From Bacillota bacterium (GTDB lineage: Bacteria > Bacillota > Clostridia > Clostridiales > Clostridiaceae), in assembly GCA_030706015.1 (NCBI GenBank), contig JAUZPI010000001.1:118319-182318 (forward strand): DNA of 64,000 nucleotides, given 5' to 3'. The translations under genes and the position numbers were made by a program. This document shows positions 1 through 8,948 of this stretch, piece by piece; the stretch's first letter is position 1, and every line of letters begins with the position of its first letter. The notes under the pieces were generated by a model. It saw only the letters and a list, made by a program, of their open reading frames with translations. It had not been told where the DNA came from and did not search any database.

Positions 1-99
1 TGTTACATTATATGCAACACAATATGACAACAATAAGGCAATAAAATCAGCAACCAAATGGTAAATATTGAAAAATGCCGACTTATTAGAACGATGCAT
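1..99 (-). CDS. N-terminus of a probable polyprenyl-phosphate sugar-1-phosphate transferase (partial)
   Basis: Thirty-three codons are open from an ATG at 99 down to the window edge, so the gene is cut off at its 3' side. The start is preceded by a purine-rich stretch (GGGTGAGGTGG). The peptide begins MHRSNKSAFFNIYHLVADFI and runs into a hydrophobic segment, resembling the first membrane helix of WcaJ/CpsE-type initiating transferases, which load the first sugar phosphate onto undecaprenyl phosphate. Its position at the end of a polysaccharide locus fits. Only the N-terminus is visible, so the assignment is an inference. Confidence 0.5.
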   Translation of the reverse strand, partial: MHRSNKSAFFNIYHLVADFIALLLSYCVAYNVT

Positions 100-248
100 C
101 CACCTCACCCTTTTAAAATTGATAACCATTTTACATATTTATCCAAGATATTGTGTAGCACGCTGTATTTTTCCCATACGTTTTATATTATTAGAATAAT
201 TCGGATATTATGTCATTACTAGCATTAATAATAAAAGTGTCACAAAAT

Positions 249-298
249 AAAAAAACACCTCCCATTTAGATTTACAGTAAATTTCTAAAAGGAAGGAG
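249..298 (-). terminator. Rho-independent terminator after RNase J
   Basis: On the minus strand an A/T-rich inverted repeat (TTTAGA...TCTAAA, flanked by CTCC/GGAGG halves) is followed by a run of seven T. It lies directly after the RNase J stop and separates it from the next gene. Confidence 0.6.
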
Positions 299-310
299 AT
301 TCTTTCATTT

Positions 311-1975
311 TTAGATTTCCATAATAATAGGAAGAACGATTGGTCTTCTCTTAGTCTTTTCATATAAAAACTTTTCCAAAGACTTTTTCATACTAGATTT
401 TAATACATACCATTCAATTACATTATTATCCAAACAATTTTCTAATTCTTTTCTTACAATATCTCTGGCTTGATTAATCAGTTCCTCTGCTTCTTTTGCA
501 TATACAAAACCTCTTGTTATTATATCTGGACCTGCAATTACACTAAGAGATTCCTTTTCTATAGTGACTACAATTGTAAGCATACCATCTTCTGCAAGAT
601 GTTTTCTGTCTCTTAATACTATGGTTCCTACGTCTCCTACTCCAAATCCATCAACAAAGACAGCACCGGTATGTACCCTTCCATTTATTTTTGCTCCATC
701 TGCAGATAATTCAAGAACATTTCCTAAATCTAATGTAAAAATATTTTCACTTGGCATACCTAATCTTTCCGCCAACTTTGCATGATGTCTTAGATGTCTA
801 TATTCACCATGTACCGGCATGAAGAACTTTGGATGAATTAATGTATGAATTAATTTTAATTCTTCCTGATAAGCATGACCTGATACATGCACTTCCTCCA
901 AAGCTTCATATATTACATCCGCACCTTTTTTATATAATTGATTGATTACTCTAGATATTAATTTTTCATTTCCTGGTATAGGGGAGGCAGAAATAATAAA
1001 CAAATCCTTTGGTTCAAGGCTTATTTTTCTATGTGTAGAAAAAGCTATTCTAGAAAGCGCTGACACAGGTTCTCCTTGACTTCCAGTTGTTATTATTGTT
1101 ACTTGATTATTAGGATAATTTTTTATTTCATCCACGCTGATACCGTATCCTTCTGGTATATGAAGGTATCCTAAATCAGTAGCTACTTGAGATACATTTT
1201 CCATACTTCTTCCACTAAAGGTGACCTTTCTTCCATACTTCACAGAAGCATTAATTATTTGCTGCATTCTGTGTATATTTGAAGCAAAGGTAGCTACAAT
1301 AACCCTGCCTTCAGCCCCAGAAAAAATCCTAGTTAAAGTTTCCCCTATAGATTTTTCTGAAATTGTATGACCCTTACGTTGCACATTCGTACTATCGGCC
1401 ATAAGTAGTAATACGCCTTCTTTTCCCAAGGTTGAAATACGTTCTAGATCCATAGTCAATCCGTCTATTGGGGTATAATCTATTTTAAAATCACCAGTAT
1501 GGAATATTACTCCAACTGGTGTGTGGATAGCTAAACAACAAGAATCTGATATGCTGTGAGTATTTCTTATAAATTCAACTTTTAAATTTTCTAACTCAAC
1601 AGTTTCCCCTGCCTCCACACCATGAAGCTCGCAATCCGAAAGTATATTATGCTCCTTTAACTTAATTTCTACCATTCCTAGGGTTAATCTTGTACCGTAA
1701 AGAGGTATATTTAATTGCTTTAGAATATAAGGTAATGCACCAATATGATCCTCATGACCATGAGTTAAAAATATCCCCTTTACCTTATCAGAATTATCTA
1801 TCAAATAGCTTATATTGGGTATCACTAAATCTACACCATACATCTCTTCATCTGGAAAAGCTATTCCGCAGTCAATAACAATAATCTCATCTTCATATTC
1901 AATAGCTGTTATATTTTTACCTATTTCTCCAATACCACCTAAAGGTATAATTTTTACGCTGCTTTCATTTTTCAC
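311..1975 (-). CDS. rnj: Ribonuclease J
   Basis: This 554-residue protein is a metallo-beta-lactamase/beta-CASP ribonuclease with 5'-3' exo- and endonuclease activity in mRNA decay and rRNA maturation, acting in the cytoplasm. The zinc motif HGHEDHIGA lies near residue 75, further metal ligands sit in NTHSISD and HTGDFK, and the beta-CASP/C-terminal signature HVSGHAYQEE near residue 365 is present. Length is normal for RNase J. The start is GTG, chosen because GGAGGG sits seven bases upstream. The gene is co-oriented with the polysaccharide cluster but separated from the flippase by a terminator, so it probably has its own promoter in 1976-2080. Confidence 0.95.
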   Translation of the reverse strand: MKNESSVKIIPLGGIGEIGKNITAIEYEDEIIVIDCGIAFPDEEMYGVDLVIPNISYLIDNSDKVKGIFLTHGHEDHIGALPYILKQLNIPLYGTRLTLGMVEIKLKEHNILSDCELHGVEAGETVELENLKVEFIRNTHSISDSCCLAIHTPVGVIFHTGDFKIDYTPIDGLTMDLERISTLGKEGVLLLMADSTNVQRKGHTISEKSIGETLTRIFSGAEGRVIVATFASNIHRMQQIINASVKYGRKVTFSGRSMENVSQVATDLGYLHIPEGYGISVDEIKNYPNNQVTIITTGSQGEPVSALSRIAFSTHRKISLEPKDLFIISASPIPGNEKLISRVINQLYKKGADVIYEALEEVHVSGHAYQEELKLIHTLIHPKFFMPVHGEYRHLRHHAKLAERLGMPSENIFTLDLGNVLELSADGAKINGRVHTGAVFVDGFGVGDVGTIVLRDRKHLAEDGMLTIVVTIEKESLSVIAGPDIITRGFVYAKEAEELINQARDIVRKELENCLDNNVIEWYVLKSSMKKSLEKFLYEKTKRRPIVLPIIMEI

Positions 1976-2080
1976 TCTTTACCCTCCTTTGTTCCTCTTT
2001 AGAACTATATACTTTATTTTGTCTATTAATATTGAAATTAATTCTTAAATGTTATCTTTATAATTAAGGTATTTGAAAAT

Positions 2081-2107
2081 AAAAAAAGGCCAGATATCCT
2101 GACCTTT
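2081..2107 (-). terminator. Terminator of the polysaccharide operon
   Basis: A 9-bp stem (AAAGGTCAG with CTGGCCTTT, one G-U pair) and a 5-base loop are followed on the minus strand by seven T. It follows the flippase stop at 2122 and is the expected 3' end of the long polysaccharide transcript. Confidence 0.85.
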
Positions 2108-2121
2108 TTAATCTCCCCTTA

Positions 2122-3570
2122 TTAAACTTCTTGAACTTTTTTTGACTTAACAAAGCTTCTTACTTTACCCATAATATTTTTAAGCTCTTCTTTATATAAA
2201 ATGCCAAATAAAGCTATTACACAAATACTTAGAATAAAACTCAAAATAAAAACTTTTCTAAAAACAATTCTCCAAAATATAAAATATACTATTAAAAGAA
2301 GGCAATCAATTAAAAATCTTTTTGAAATAATTATAAGTTTCATTCTCTGCAAAACAATTGAACATATTACTACTGAAGAGATATATCCTATCAATGTAGC
2401 TACAGCTGAACCTTCTATTCCCCAAATAGGTATTAGCAAATAATTTAGTACAATGTTTATTACTGCTCCAAAGGCAAGTATGCAAATAGTAGGCCATGTT
2501 TTCTTTATAACTAAGAATTGATTAGCTTCTGTTTGAAACAGCATAAGCAAAAGAGGTGCTAAGAATAAATACGGAAAAACTACTGACCCTTTTACATAAT
2601 CTCCGGTAAAAAATATTCTAAATATTATATCTGAAAATGGAGCTAAAAATATCACAGCAGCATAGGATATAATTCCCAGATACTCAAATATATTCGAAGT
2701 AAGTTCTACCTGATCTTCGCTTTTCATAGTTGAAAAAGCAAAATATTGCCACCCGCCAGCAAAAGCTGTATAGATAAATTGGCTTATGGAAGCAACTCTA
2801 GCACCAATTCCATATATTCCAACCTCTGCGTTTCCAATGAGTTTGGAAATAAATATTCTATCACAGGAGTGAAATATCCAGTACACTAAAAAAATAGGCA
2901 TTAAAGGTACACCAAGTTTAAGCATCTGCACTATTAAGTTTTTATTTACCTTTCTTAGACTAAACCAATCTGTATTTAAAATAAAAAATACTATAAGTAT
3001 TATAGTCGAAGCCGTGAGAGATGCTATTGGTAAAGCCATTATATACATTTTATTTATAAGCATTGGAATAGATACACTATATGCCAATACTGGAGAGATA
3101 GTATTTGTTATAAGAAATATTTTTCTTTTATTCAGCATTCTAGTGGGAGCACTAATAATAATATTTGTTGTGCCTACTAATATACTTATTGCTGAAATTA
3201 TTAAAAGGTTATTATATTGTTTTGAGCTAAAAAGTAACTCTGAACAATAACCTCTAAACAAAATTAAAATGATACATGTTATTATTCCTGTAAAAAATAC
3301 AAAGTAAAAGGTACTAGAACATACCTCTTTCTTAAATTCTAAATCTTCCTTTTCAAAAAACATTCTAAACATAGTATCATACATACCCATGGTTGCAATA
3401 GCAGTTCCAAAAGAAACAGCTATACTTGACATATCGTTTAAACCATAATAAAAAGTACTAGGCATAAGCCTAGTAATCACAGGAAGCATAATAAATGGGA
3501 CCACCTTACTCATTATGCCTCCTAATCCATAAACAAAAAAGTTTTCCAAGAATAATTTTGTTCTGCTCAT
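2122..3570 (-). CDS. Wzx-type polysaccharide flippase (MOP superfamily)
   Basis: This 482-residue membrane protein has about twelve to fourteen hydrophobic segments and the N-terminal layout of lipid-linked oligosaccharide flippases (FFVYGLGGIMSKVVPFIMLP). It is predicted to move undecaprenyl-linked repeat units across the membrane. The ATG at 3570 is preferred over an in-frame start 75 bases further up, because GGAGG, embedded in the last codons of the upstream aminotransferase, lies ten to fifteen bases before it and the longer form would overlap that gene. It is the last gene before the operon terminator. Confidence 0.88.
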   Translation of the reverse strand: MSRTKLFLENFFVYGLGGIMSKVVPFIMLPVITRLMPSTFYYGLNDMSSIAVSFGTAIATMGMYDTMFRMFFEKEDLEFKKEVCSSTFYFVFFTGIITCIILILFRGYCSELLFSSKQYNNLLIISAISILVGTTNIIISAPTRMLNKRKIFLITNTISPVLAYSVSIPMLINKMYIMALPIASLTASTIILIVFFILNTDWFSLRKVNKNLIVQMLKLGVPLMPIFLVYWIFHSCDRIFISKLIGNAEVGIYGIGARVASISQFIYTAFAGGWQYFAFSTMKSEDQVELTSNIFEYLGIISYAAVIFLAPFSDIIFRIFFTGDYVKGSVVFPYLFLAPLLLMLFQTEANQFLVIKKTWPTICILAFGAVINIVLNYLLIPIWGIEGSAVATLIGYISSVVICSIVLQRMKLIIISKRFLIDCLLLIVYFIFWRIVFRKVFILSFILSICVIALFGILYKEELKNIMGKVRSFVKSKKVQEV

Positions 3571-3581
3571 ATGGCTTTCCC

Positions 3582-4682
3582 TTACCTCCAAGCATTGATT
3601 GTATCTATAACATACTGTATTTCCTCTTCTTTCATACCATACCATAAAGGTATACTTAATACCTCTGTTGATATCTTTTCGGCTATAGGAAAATCGCCTC
3701 TTGTAAAATTCATATCGCTATAAGCCTCTTGTAAATGCATAGGAATTGGATAATGTATTACTGTCCCTATTCCGCTATCATTCAAATACTTTTGAAAATC
3801 GTCTCTACCTTCACTTCTTACTACGAATAAATGCCATGCATGCTTTGTTGTATAATCTCCTATATGAGGCTTAACTATTTGGGAATTGTTTATCCCTTCT
3901 AGATACCTCTGTGCTATCTTATCTCTAAATTCATTCCATTTATTTAGCTGTTTTAATTTTATTCTCAAAATTGCTGCTTGAACTTCATCTAGTCTTGAGT
4001 TAGTTCCCTTATACCTATTGTAATACTTTCTGCGAGAACCATAGTTTGCTATAGCTCTTATTTTATCAGCAAGTTCCTCATCATTGGTAACAACTGCTCC
4101 TGCATCCCCTAATGCTCCCAGGTTTTTACCTGGATAAAAACTAAACCCTGCCGCATCACCAAGACTTCCTGTTTTTCTATTTTTATATATTGCTCCATGG
4201 GCTTGAGCTGAATCTTCTATTACTTTTATATTGTGTTTTTGCGCTATATAGTTAATTCTACTCATTTCTGCAGGCTGCCCATAAAGGTGTACAGCTATTA
4301 TTGCCTTTGTCCTATCTGTTATTGCTTGCTCTATTAGGTCTGTATCCATATTATATGAATTTATATCTGGTTCTACAAATATTGGTTTTGCTCCTGCATA
4401 AGATACTGCTAGGCTTGTAGCAATATATGTGTTTGAAGGAACTATAACTTCATCTCCAACTCCTATTTCATACCCTCTAAGTATAAGATATAAAGCATCA
4501 AGACCATTTCCACACCCAATACAATACCTAGCGTTACAAAAGTCTGCAAATTCTTCTTCGAAGCTTTTTACTTCGTTGCCAAGAATGAACCAGTTATTGT
4601 TATATACCTCCATAAATTTATTAAATATTTCATTTCGTATTTCATTGTGCATTACTTCTAAATTAACAAATGGAACATACAT
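3582..4682 (-). CDS. DegT/DnrJ/EryC1 sugar aminotransferase (FdtB/QdtB-like)
   Basis: The protein has 366 residues and is a PLP-dependent type I-fold aminotransferase acting on nucleotide-linked keto sugars. The visible motifs are GCGNGLDALYL near the N-terminus, EDSAQAHGA (cofactor aspartate region) and FSFYPGKNLGALGDAGA, which contains the PLP-binding lysine. The neighbouring FdtA-like isomerase implies that the substrate is a dTDP-3-keto-6-deoxyhexose and the product a 3-amino-3,6-dideoxyhexose. The ATG at 4682 is chosen because AGGGAG is eight bases upstream; the upstream GTG at 4691 directly abuts that site. RmlA/RmlB, needed for the precursor, are not in the window. Confidence 0.88.
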   Translation of the reverse strand: MYVPFVNLEVMHNEIRNEIFNKFMEVYNNNWFILGNEVKSFEEEFADFCNARYCIGCGNGLDALYLILRGYEIGVGDEVIVPSNTYIATSLAVSYAGAKPIFVEPDINSYNMDTDLIEQAITDRTKAIIAVHLYGQPAEMSRINYIAQKHNIKVIEDSAQAHGAIYKNRKTGSLGDAAGFSFYPGKNLGALGDAGAVVTNDEELADKIRAIANYGSRRKYYNRYKGTNSRLDEVQAAILRIKLKQLNKWNEFRDKIAQRYLEGINNSQIVKPHIGDYTTKHAWHLFVVRSEGRDDFQKYLNDSGIGTVIHYPIPMHLQEAYSDMNFTRGDFPIAEKISTEVLSIPLWYGMKEEEIQYVIDTINAWR

Positions 4683-4695
4683 TTGTAGCACTCCC

Positions 4696-5103
4696 TTAGA
4701 ATCTTTTTTTCGCTTCCTCTAGATAAAAATCATATTCCCTTGTGTAATCATTTTCATCATAAAGTTCAGAAGCAAGAACTAAAAGTACGCTCCCTTCAGT
4801 AAAATCAAACATCTCTCTCCAAATATAAGGTCCTATATATAAGCCTATCGTCGGATCACTCAATTCTACAATATCTTCTGTCTTAGGATTTTTAAGTCTT
4901 ATTTTGACAGAACCATTTACACAAATAAGTACCTGATGAAGCTTTTTATGAGAATGAAACCCTCTTGTAACTCCTTCTCCTACTTTTGTAATGTAATAAA
5001 TTCTTTTTATTTCAAAGGGGATATCCACTTTTCCTTCTATAGGTGTTAAATGACCATACTTATCAGTAATATCTTTAAATTTTATTAAACCAGTATTAAA
5101 CAT
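4696..5103 (-). CDS. dTDP-4-oxo-6-deoxyglucose 3,4-ketoisomerase (FdtA/QdtA-like)
   Basis: This is a small single-domain cupin of 135 residues. The motif RGFHSHKKLHQVLICVNG is typical of the WxcM/FdtA family, whose histidines act in moving the keto group from C4 to C3 of a dTDP-6-deoxyhexose. It ends 13 bases before the aminotransferase start, a pairing known from Fuc3NAc and Qui3NAc pathways. FdtA and QdtA differ in C4 stereochemistry, and I cannot tell which is made here from sequence alone. Confidence 0.85.
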   Translation of the reverse strand: MFNTGLIKFKDITDKYGHLTPIEGKVDIPFEIKRIYYITKVGEGVTRGFHSHKKLHQVLICVNGSVKIRLKNPKTEDIVELSDPTIGLYIGPYIWREMFDFTEGSVLLVLASELYDENDYTREYDFYLEEAKKRF

Positions 5104-5196
5104 TTTTTCACCTACACCTAATTATTATCTGATATATTAATATTTTTTGATAAGACTAAAATTATAATTTAACAAACTGGCGATAGTAAATGGCTT

Positions 5197-6189
5197 CTAT
5201 AATTCCTTATAATATGTGATATTATTTGAACATTGAGTTCCAAAATCTTTTTTAAATTTCGCCAACCCAAGATTTAAATACTTTCCATTGTCTTCAGTGC
5301 AAATGCCAAAGGAAAAATATTTAAAATCCTTATCCTTGGCCAGTTTAATTAAGTTGTAATTTAAAAAATTCATAGCGTAATAATTTAAATACTCAGCATC
5401 CACTGCCAAATATTGTGTATGCAATACTCTGTTACTAAATAGAAAAACCATGCTTCCTGCAATAATTTTTTCATCTAAAAAAACTCCATAAAAATCCATA
5501 TTATTATTAAGTCTGTTGAATTTCAAATCTAACAACTCTTTATAGGTATGAACTGGCTTAGTATTATGTTTTTTTAGATTGCTGCATAGCATTTTATAAA
5601 AATCAATTATTTCTTCTTCTGATATTTTTCTAAACTTTAAATTCCATTTTAAAGAACTTTTATATCCTCTTTTTTTATTTGAACTAAAGTTTCTTATTAT
5701 ACAATCTTCATAGTTGCTATAATCTATATAAAAACTTAGCTCCCTGTAAGAATTATAACTATGTTTATATAAAAAATAGTCTAAGGCTTCCGTATTATTT
5801 TCACTAAACAAAGCGGGAGTATTTTTTAATATTATTTTTTGGAACTTATTTTCCTTACAATATTCTGTTATCTGTTCTACTAAATAATTTATCACTTCTA
5901 TGTTATTATACTTATTATTAATTACAATTCCTCCAAAAGTACTTCCTTTGTGAGAATAGAAAACCCTTTTACCTTCTTCTATAAGTTGACATGCTGGAAC
6001 TAGTGCAACAACATCTGTTGAATTTTTCTTTTTAAATATTAATGAATTATCTTGAAATTTATCGGGGTTATGATAATTTAAAAACCTTCTAGTTTGAAGA
6101 AATGTCCCATTGGCACTATTATTAGCAATAAAATTATCCCATATATTTTCATATTCATTGGAATATGTTAATAATTCAACATTAACCAC
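5197..6189 (-). CDS. FemAB/GNAT-like acyltransferase of the polysaccharide locus
   Basis: The protein has 330 residues and a bilobed GNAT-type layout. The N-terminal motif NGTFLQTRRFLNYH and the C-terminal stretch GVFLDEKIIAGSMVFLFSNR are characteristic of FemAB-like/GNAT_6 acyltransferases. Such proteins transfer an acyl or aminoacyl group to an amine. Beside FdtA and FdtB, the likely acceptor is the sugar 3-amino group made by those enzymes, because no QdtC/FdtC left-handed beta-helix acetyltransferase is present. The start is GTG and overlaps the upstream glycosyltransferase by 8 bases, indicating translational coupling. The acyl donor is unknown. Confidence 0.65.
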   Translation of the reverse strand: MVNVELLTYSNEYENIWDNFIANNSANGTFLQTRRFLNYHNPDKFQDNSLIFKKKNSTDVVALVPACQLIEEGKRVFYSHKGSTFGGIVINNKYNNIEVINYLVEQITEYCKENKFQKIILKNTPALFSENNTEALDYFLYKHSYNSYRELSFYIDYSNYEDCIIRNFSSNKKRGYKSSLKWNLKFRKISEEEIIDFYKMLCSNLKKHNTKPVHTYKELLDLKFNRLNNNMDFYGVFLDEKIIAGSMVFLFSNRVLHTQYLAVDAEYLNYYAMNFLNYNLIKLAKDKDFKYFSFGICTEDNGKYLNLGLAKFKKDFGTQCSNNITYYKEL

Positions 6190-7084
6190 AACCTACCACC
6201 CTAAAAAAATGCTTCAGTTTTTTATAGAAAACTACATCTAAATAGATTAGACATAATACATACATTGGAAGTGACTTATTAATTCTGCAATACTCAAATT
6301 TCTTTAATCTATAAATAAAGAAACCAATTTTATCTTTATGCAGTAAGATTTCTTTTTTTATGGATAGAGCAAGATCTTGTGCTAAAATTGGGTTTGGCTT
6401 TTTAGAAGTGCTAACTCCTCCAAGTCTATATTTTATTAAAGGTATATTTAAAAAGTATATTTTTTCGCCCTCTCTTACTATTTTTAAGTATTTTGGATAA
6501 TCCTCTAACAATCTATATTCCTCATTGAAATATCCATACTTTTCAAAAAAACTTCTATGATATGAAGTGCATGCACCTGAAATAAAGTTTCCCTCACATA
6601 AGGCTCTAAATAATTTATTCCCCCCTTCATTTAGCAGTCTTATTTGACTTTGTTTAGGTTCCATATAACTAGGTTCATCATTACCTTCTTCGCAAACTGC
6701 TTTATAGCCCGTTAAAATTAAACATTTATTAGTTATGAAACTTTCTACTATAGAATTTACAACATTTCTATCATAAAAACAGTCATCAATAGCAAGTGAT
6801 ATTATATATGTTCCATTACTTTCTCTTATTGCATTATTAAAATTTTTAACTGTACCTACATTTTTCTCATTAGAAATTATTTTGTAGTTTACTATGTTTG
6901 AACCTTTGTATTTTTCTATATACTCTCTAAAGTATTCTATAGGAAATTTTTCAGAACAATCATCACTAACTATTATTTCAATATTGTTGTAATCCTGCAG
7001 CAATATTGAATCAATGCATTGCTTAAAATACTTTAAATTGTTATAACTTAAAACAATAACTGAAACTAAAGGATTATCATGCAC
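6182..7084 (-). CDS. Family 2 glycosyltransferase
   Basis: This 300-residue protein has a GT-A fold. The N-terminal signature VSVIVLSYNNLKYFKQCIDS is followed by the nucleotide-binding aspartates VSDDCS and a DXD-like AIDDCF near residue 98. It should add one sugar from a nucleotide donor to the lipid-linked repeat unit on the inner membrane face. The start is GTG, seven bases after GGGGG. The next gene starts inside its last codons. Donor and acceptor cannot be read from the sequence. Confidence 0.87.
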   Translation of the reverse strand: MHDNPLVSVIVLSYNNLKYFKQCIDSILLQDYNNIEIIVSDDCSEKFPIEYFREYIEKYKGSNIVNYKIISNEKNVGTVKNFNNAIRESNGTYIISLAIDDCFYDRNVVNSIVESFITNKCLILTGYKAVCEEGNDEPSYMEPKQSQIRLLNEGGNKLFRALCEGNFISGACTSYHRSFFEKYGYFNEEYRLLEDYPKYLKIVREGEKIYFLNIPLIKYRLGGVSTSKKPNPILAQDLALSIKKEILLHKDKIGFFIYRLKKFEYCRINKSLPMYVLCLIYLDVVFYKKLKHFFRVVGCG

Positions 7085-7132
7085 ATAGTGTCCCCCTAAA
7101 TATTTCTATAAGGTTAATAATAAAATCGTTAA

Positions 7133-7999
7133 TCAATCTAAAAGTTTTCCTAGTTCATAATTTACACTGTCAGGAAAAAAAGGTTCAAAGCCGCTGGCAG
7201 GAGTAAAAGTTAATTCTCCAAATACTGTCTGATTATTAACAGAATAAAAATCTACCCTTACAAACTTGAACTTGTTAGAAAGCTTCTGAGCCAAAAGGAC
7301 CATTTCATCTAAATTTTCAGGTCTTGGAACCTCCACAGCTGCATTTTCATAAAGATGATTTTTAAAGCAAGATTTCATATTCAATAATTGCCAATTAGTA
7401 TTATAAAAATTTTTCTTCTGCTTTGTATATTTGTCAATATCAACCTGTATAAATGCAGGTTTTCCTTTAAAACAAAAGAATTTATAATCTACTAAAGAAT
7501 TATTTTTATCATCTAAGTATTCCTCACATACAATCCTAGGCTTCACCAATTTGTATTGAGGTTCCCTTGAAATTTTATAGAAGTCTTCATTTAACCAGTA
7601 TTTAAGCTGTTTCTTGGCTCCATCAATATCTAATTTTTCTTTATCACTACAGATAATATTGTACCCCGAGCCATGAGTGCACTTTAAAACAAATCTATTG
7701 GGCAGAGTATCAAAATTGATATCTTCCACTTTATCATAAAGCCCAAGTAAATTATTCAGATATTTTTCACTAATAGTTTCTTTTACAAACTTCCTTACTT
7801 CATATTTATCAACATATTGGCTATAGTGCTCCATATCATCATTGAATTTAAAACATTGGATTTTTTCATAAAGTTTCAAAGGATTAGATAGGTTAGGCAG
7901 CCTTCTGAAATGTCTAAAAAATTCGATGCGAATTATCATACGTATAGAAAAAAATGAAAGTATAAAATAGTAAAGCCGTTTAATGATTATTCTTATCAA
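7133..7999 (-). CDS. TupA-like ATP-grasp ligase, copy 1
   Basis: About 288 residues, matching the ATP-grasp TupA-like family: LPNRFVLKCTHGSGYNIICS (ATP-binding lysine/glycine loop), DYKFFCFKGKPAFIQVD and a C-terminal FGELTFTPASGFEPF. TupA is required for teichuronopeptide in alkaliphilic Bacillus, so an ATP-dependent amide ligase joining an amino acid to a uronic-acid polymer is a reasonable guess. A GTG at 8008 directly abuts AGGGGA, so the TTG at 7999, nine bases further on, is preferred and gives the same N-terminus length as the neighbouring paralogue. Some annotators label this family as glycosyltransferases. Confidence 0.75.
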   Translation of the reverse strand: MIRIIIKRLYYFILSFFSIRMIIRIEFFRHFRRLPNLSNPLKLYEKIQCFKFNDDMEHYSQYVDKYEVRKFVKETISEKYLNNLLGLYDKVEDINFDTLPNRFVLKCTHGSGYNIICSDKEKLDIDGAKKQLKYWLNEDFYKISREPQYKLVKPRIVCEEYLDDKNNSLVDYKFFCFKGKPAFIQVDIDKYTKQKKNFYNTNWQLLNMKSCFKNHLYENAAVEVPRPENLDEMVLLAQKLSNKFKFVRVDFYSVNNQTVFGELTFTPASGFEPFFPDSVNYELGKLLD

Positions 8000-8056
8000 T
8001 AGCTTCACTCCCCTATTAATTTAACTAGACAAATCAGTATTATATCCCGGCAGAGC

Positions 8057-8926
8057 CTATTCTAATAAATTACCTAAATGATAGTTTAGTTCATGGGGTA
8101 TATAAATTGTAAACCCACTAGCGGGTACAAAAGTTAATTCTCCAAATATAGTCTGATCATTTACAGAATAAAAATCTACTCTTACAAATTTAAAATCCTT
8201 TGATAATTTTTCAGCCAATAGAATCATCTCTTCCATGTTTTTCGGTCTCGAAATTGACTCAGAAGTATTCTCATATAAAGTTTTTTTATAGCAGGCTTTC
8301 ATATTTAATTTCTGCCAATTCATATTATAAAAATTCTCTTTGTGCTTTATATTTCTATCTACAACCACCTGTATAAATTTTGGTTCTCCATTAAAACAAA
8401 AAAACTTGTAATCTATTAATGAATCATTGCTGTCATCTAGATATTCCTCACAAATAATTTTGGGTTTTATCAATTTATATTGAGGTTCCCTTGTTATACT
8501 ATAAAAATCTTCACGCATCCAATTTTTTAGCTTTTTCTTAGTCTTACTAATTTCTAATTCTTTAATATTAGAACAAATAATATTGTAGCCAGAACCATGG
8601 GTGCATTTTAAAACAAATCTATTGGGCAGCGTATCAAAATCAATATCCTCAACCCTATCATAAACAGCAATTAGCTTATTTAAGTATTTTTCCCCTATAG
8701 TTTTTTTGACAAATTCTCTTACTTCATACTTATCTACGTATTTGCAATAGGACTCCAATTCATTATCTAATTTCATACATTGAAATTTATCAGAAAACTT
8801 AGTAGGATTGCTTAAATTCGGCAAACTTCTTGTGTACCTAAAATATTCTATATAAATTACCATACGAGTAGGAAGAAAAGAAAGTATAAAATAGTACAAC
8901 TTTCTAATGGATCTTTTTATAAACAC
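8057..8926 (-). CDS. TupA-like ATP-grasp ligase, copy 2
   Basis: A 289-residue paralogue of the next gene downstream. It shares the segments VDKYEVREFVKKTIGEKYLN, LPNRFVLKCTHGSGYNIICS and FGELTFVPASGF. The two copies align without large gaps, so they arose by tandem duplication and have diverged since, mostly near the middle and C-terminus. The start is GTG with AGGTGAG eight bases upstream. Two ligases next to UDP-glucuronate and UDP-galacturonate enzymes suggest two amide-forming steps with different amino acids or acceptors. This is inference from context. Confidence 0.75.
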   Translation of the reverse strand: MFIKRSIRKLYYFILSFLPTRMVIYIEYFRYTRSLPNLSNPTKFSDKFQCMKLDNELESYCKYVDKYEVREFVKKTIGEKYLNKLIAVYDRVEDIDFDTLPNRFVLKCTHGSGYNIICSNIKELEISKTKKKLKNWMREDFYSITREPQYKLIKPKIICEEYLDDSNDSLIDYKFFCFNGEPKFIQVVVDRNIKHKENFYNMNWQKLNMKACYKKTLYENTSESISRPKNMEEMILLAEKLSKDFKFVRVDFYSVNDQTIFGELTFVPASGFTIYIPHELNYHLGNLLE

Positions 8927-8948
8927 CTTATAATCTCACCTCTAGTTA

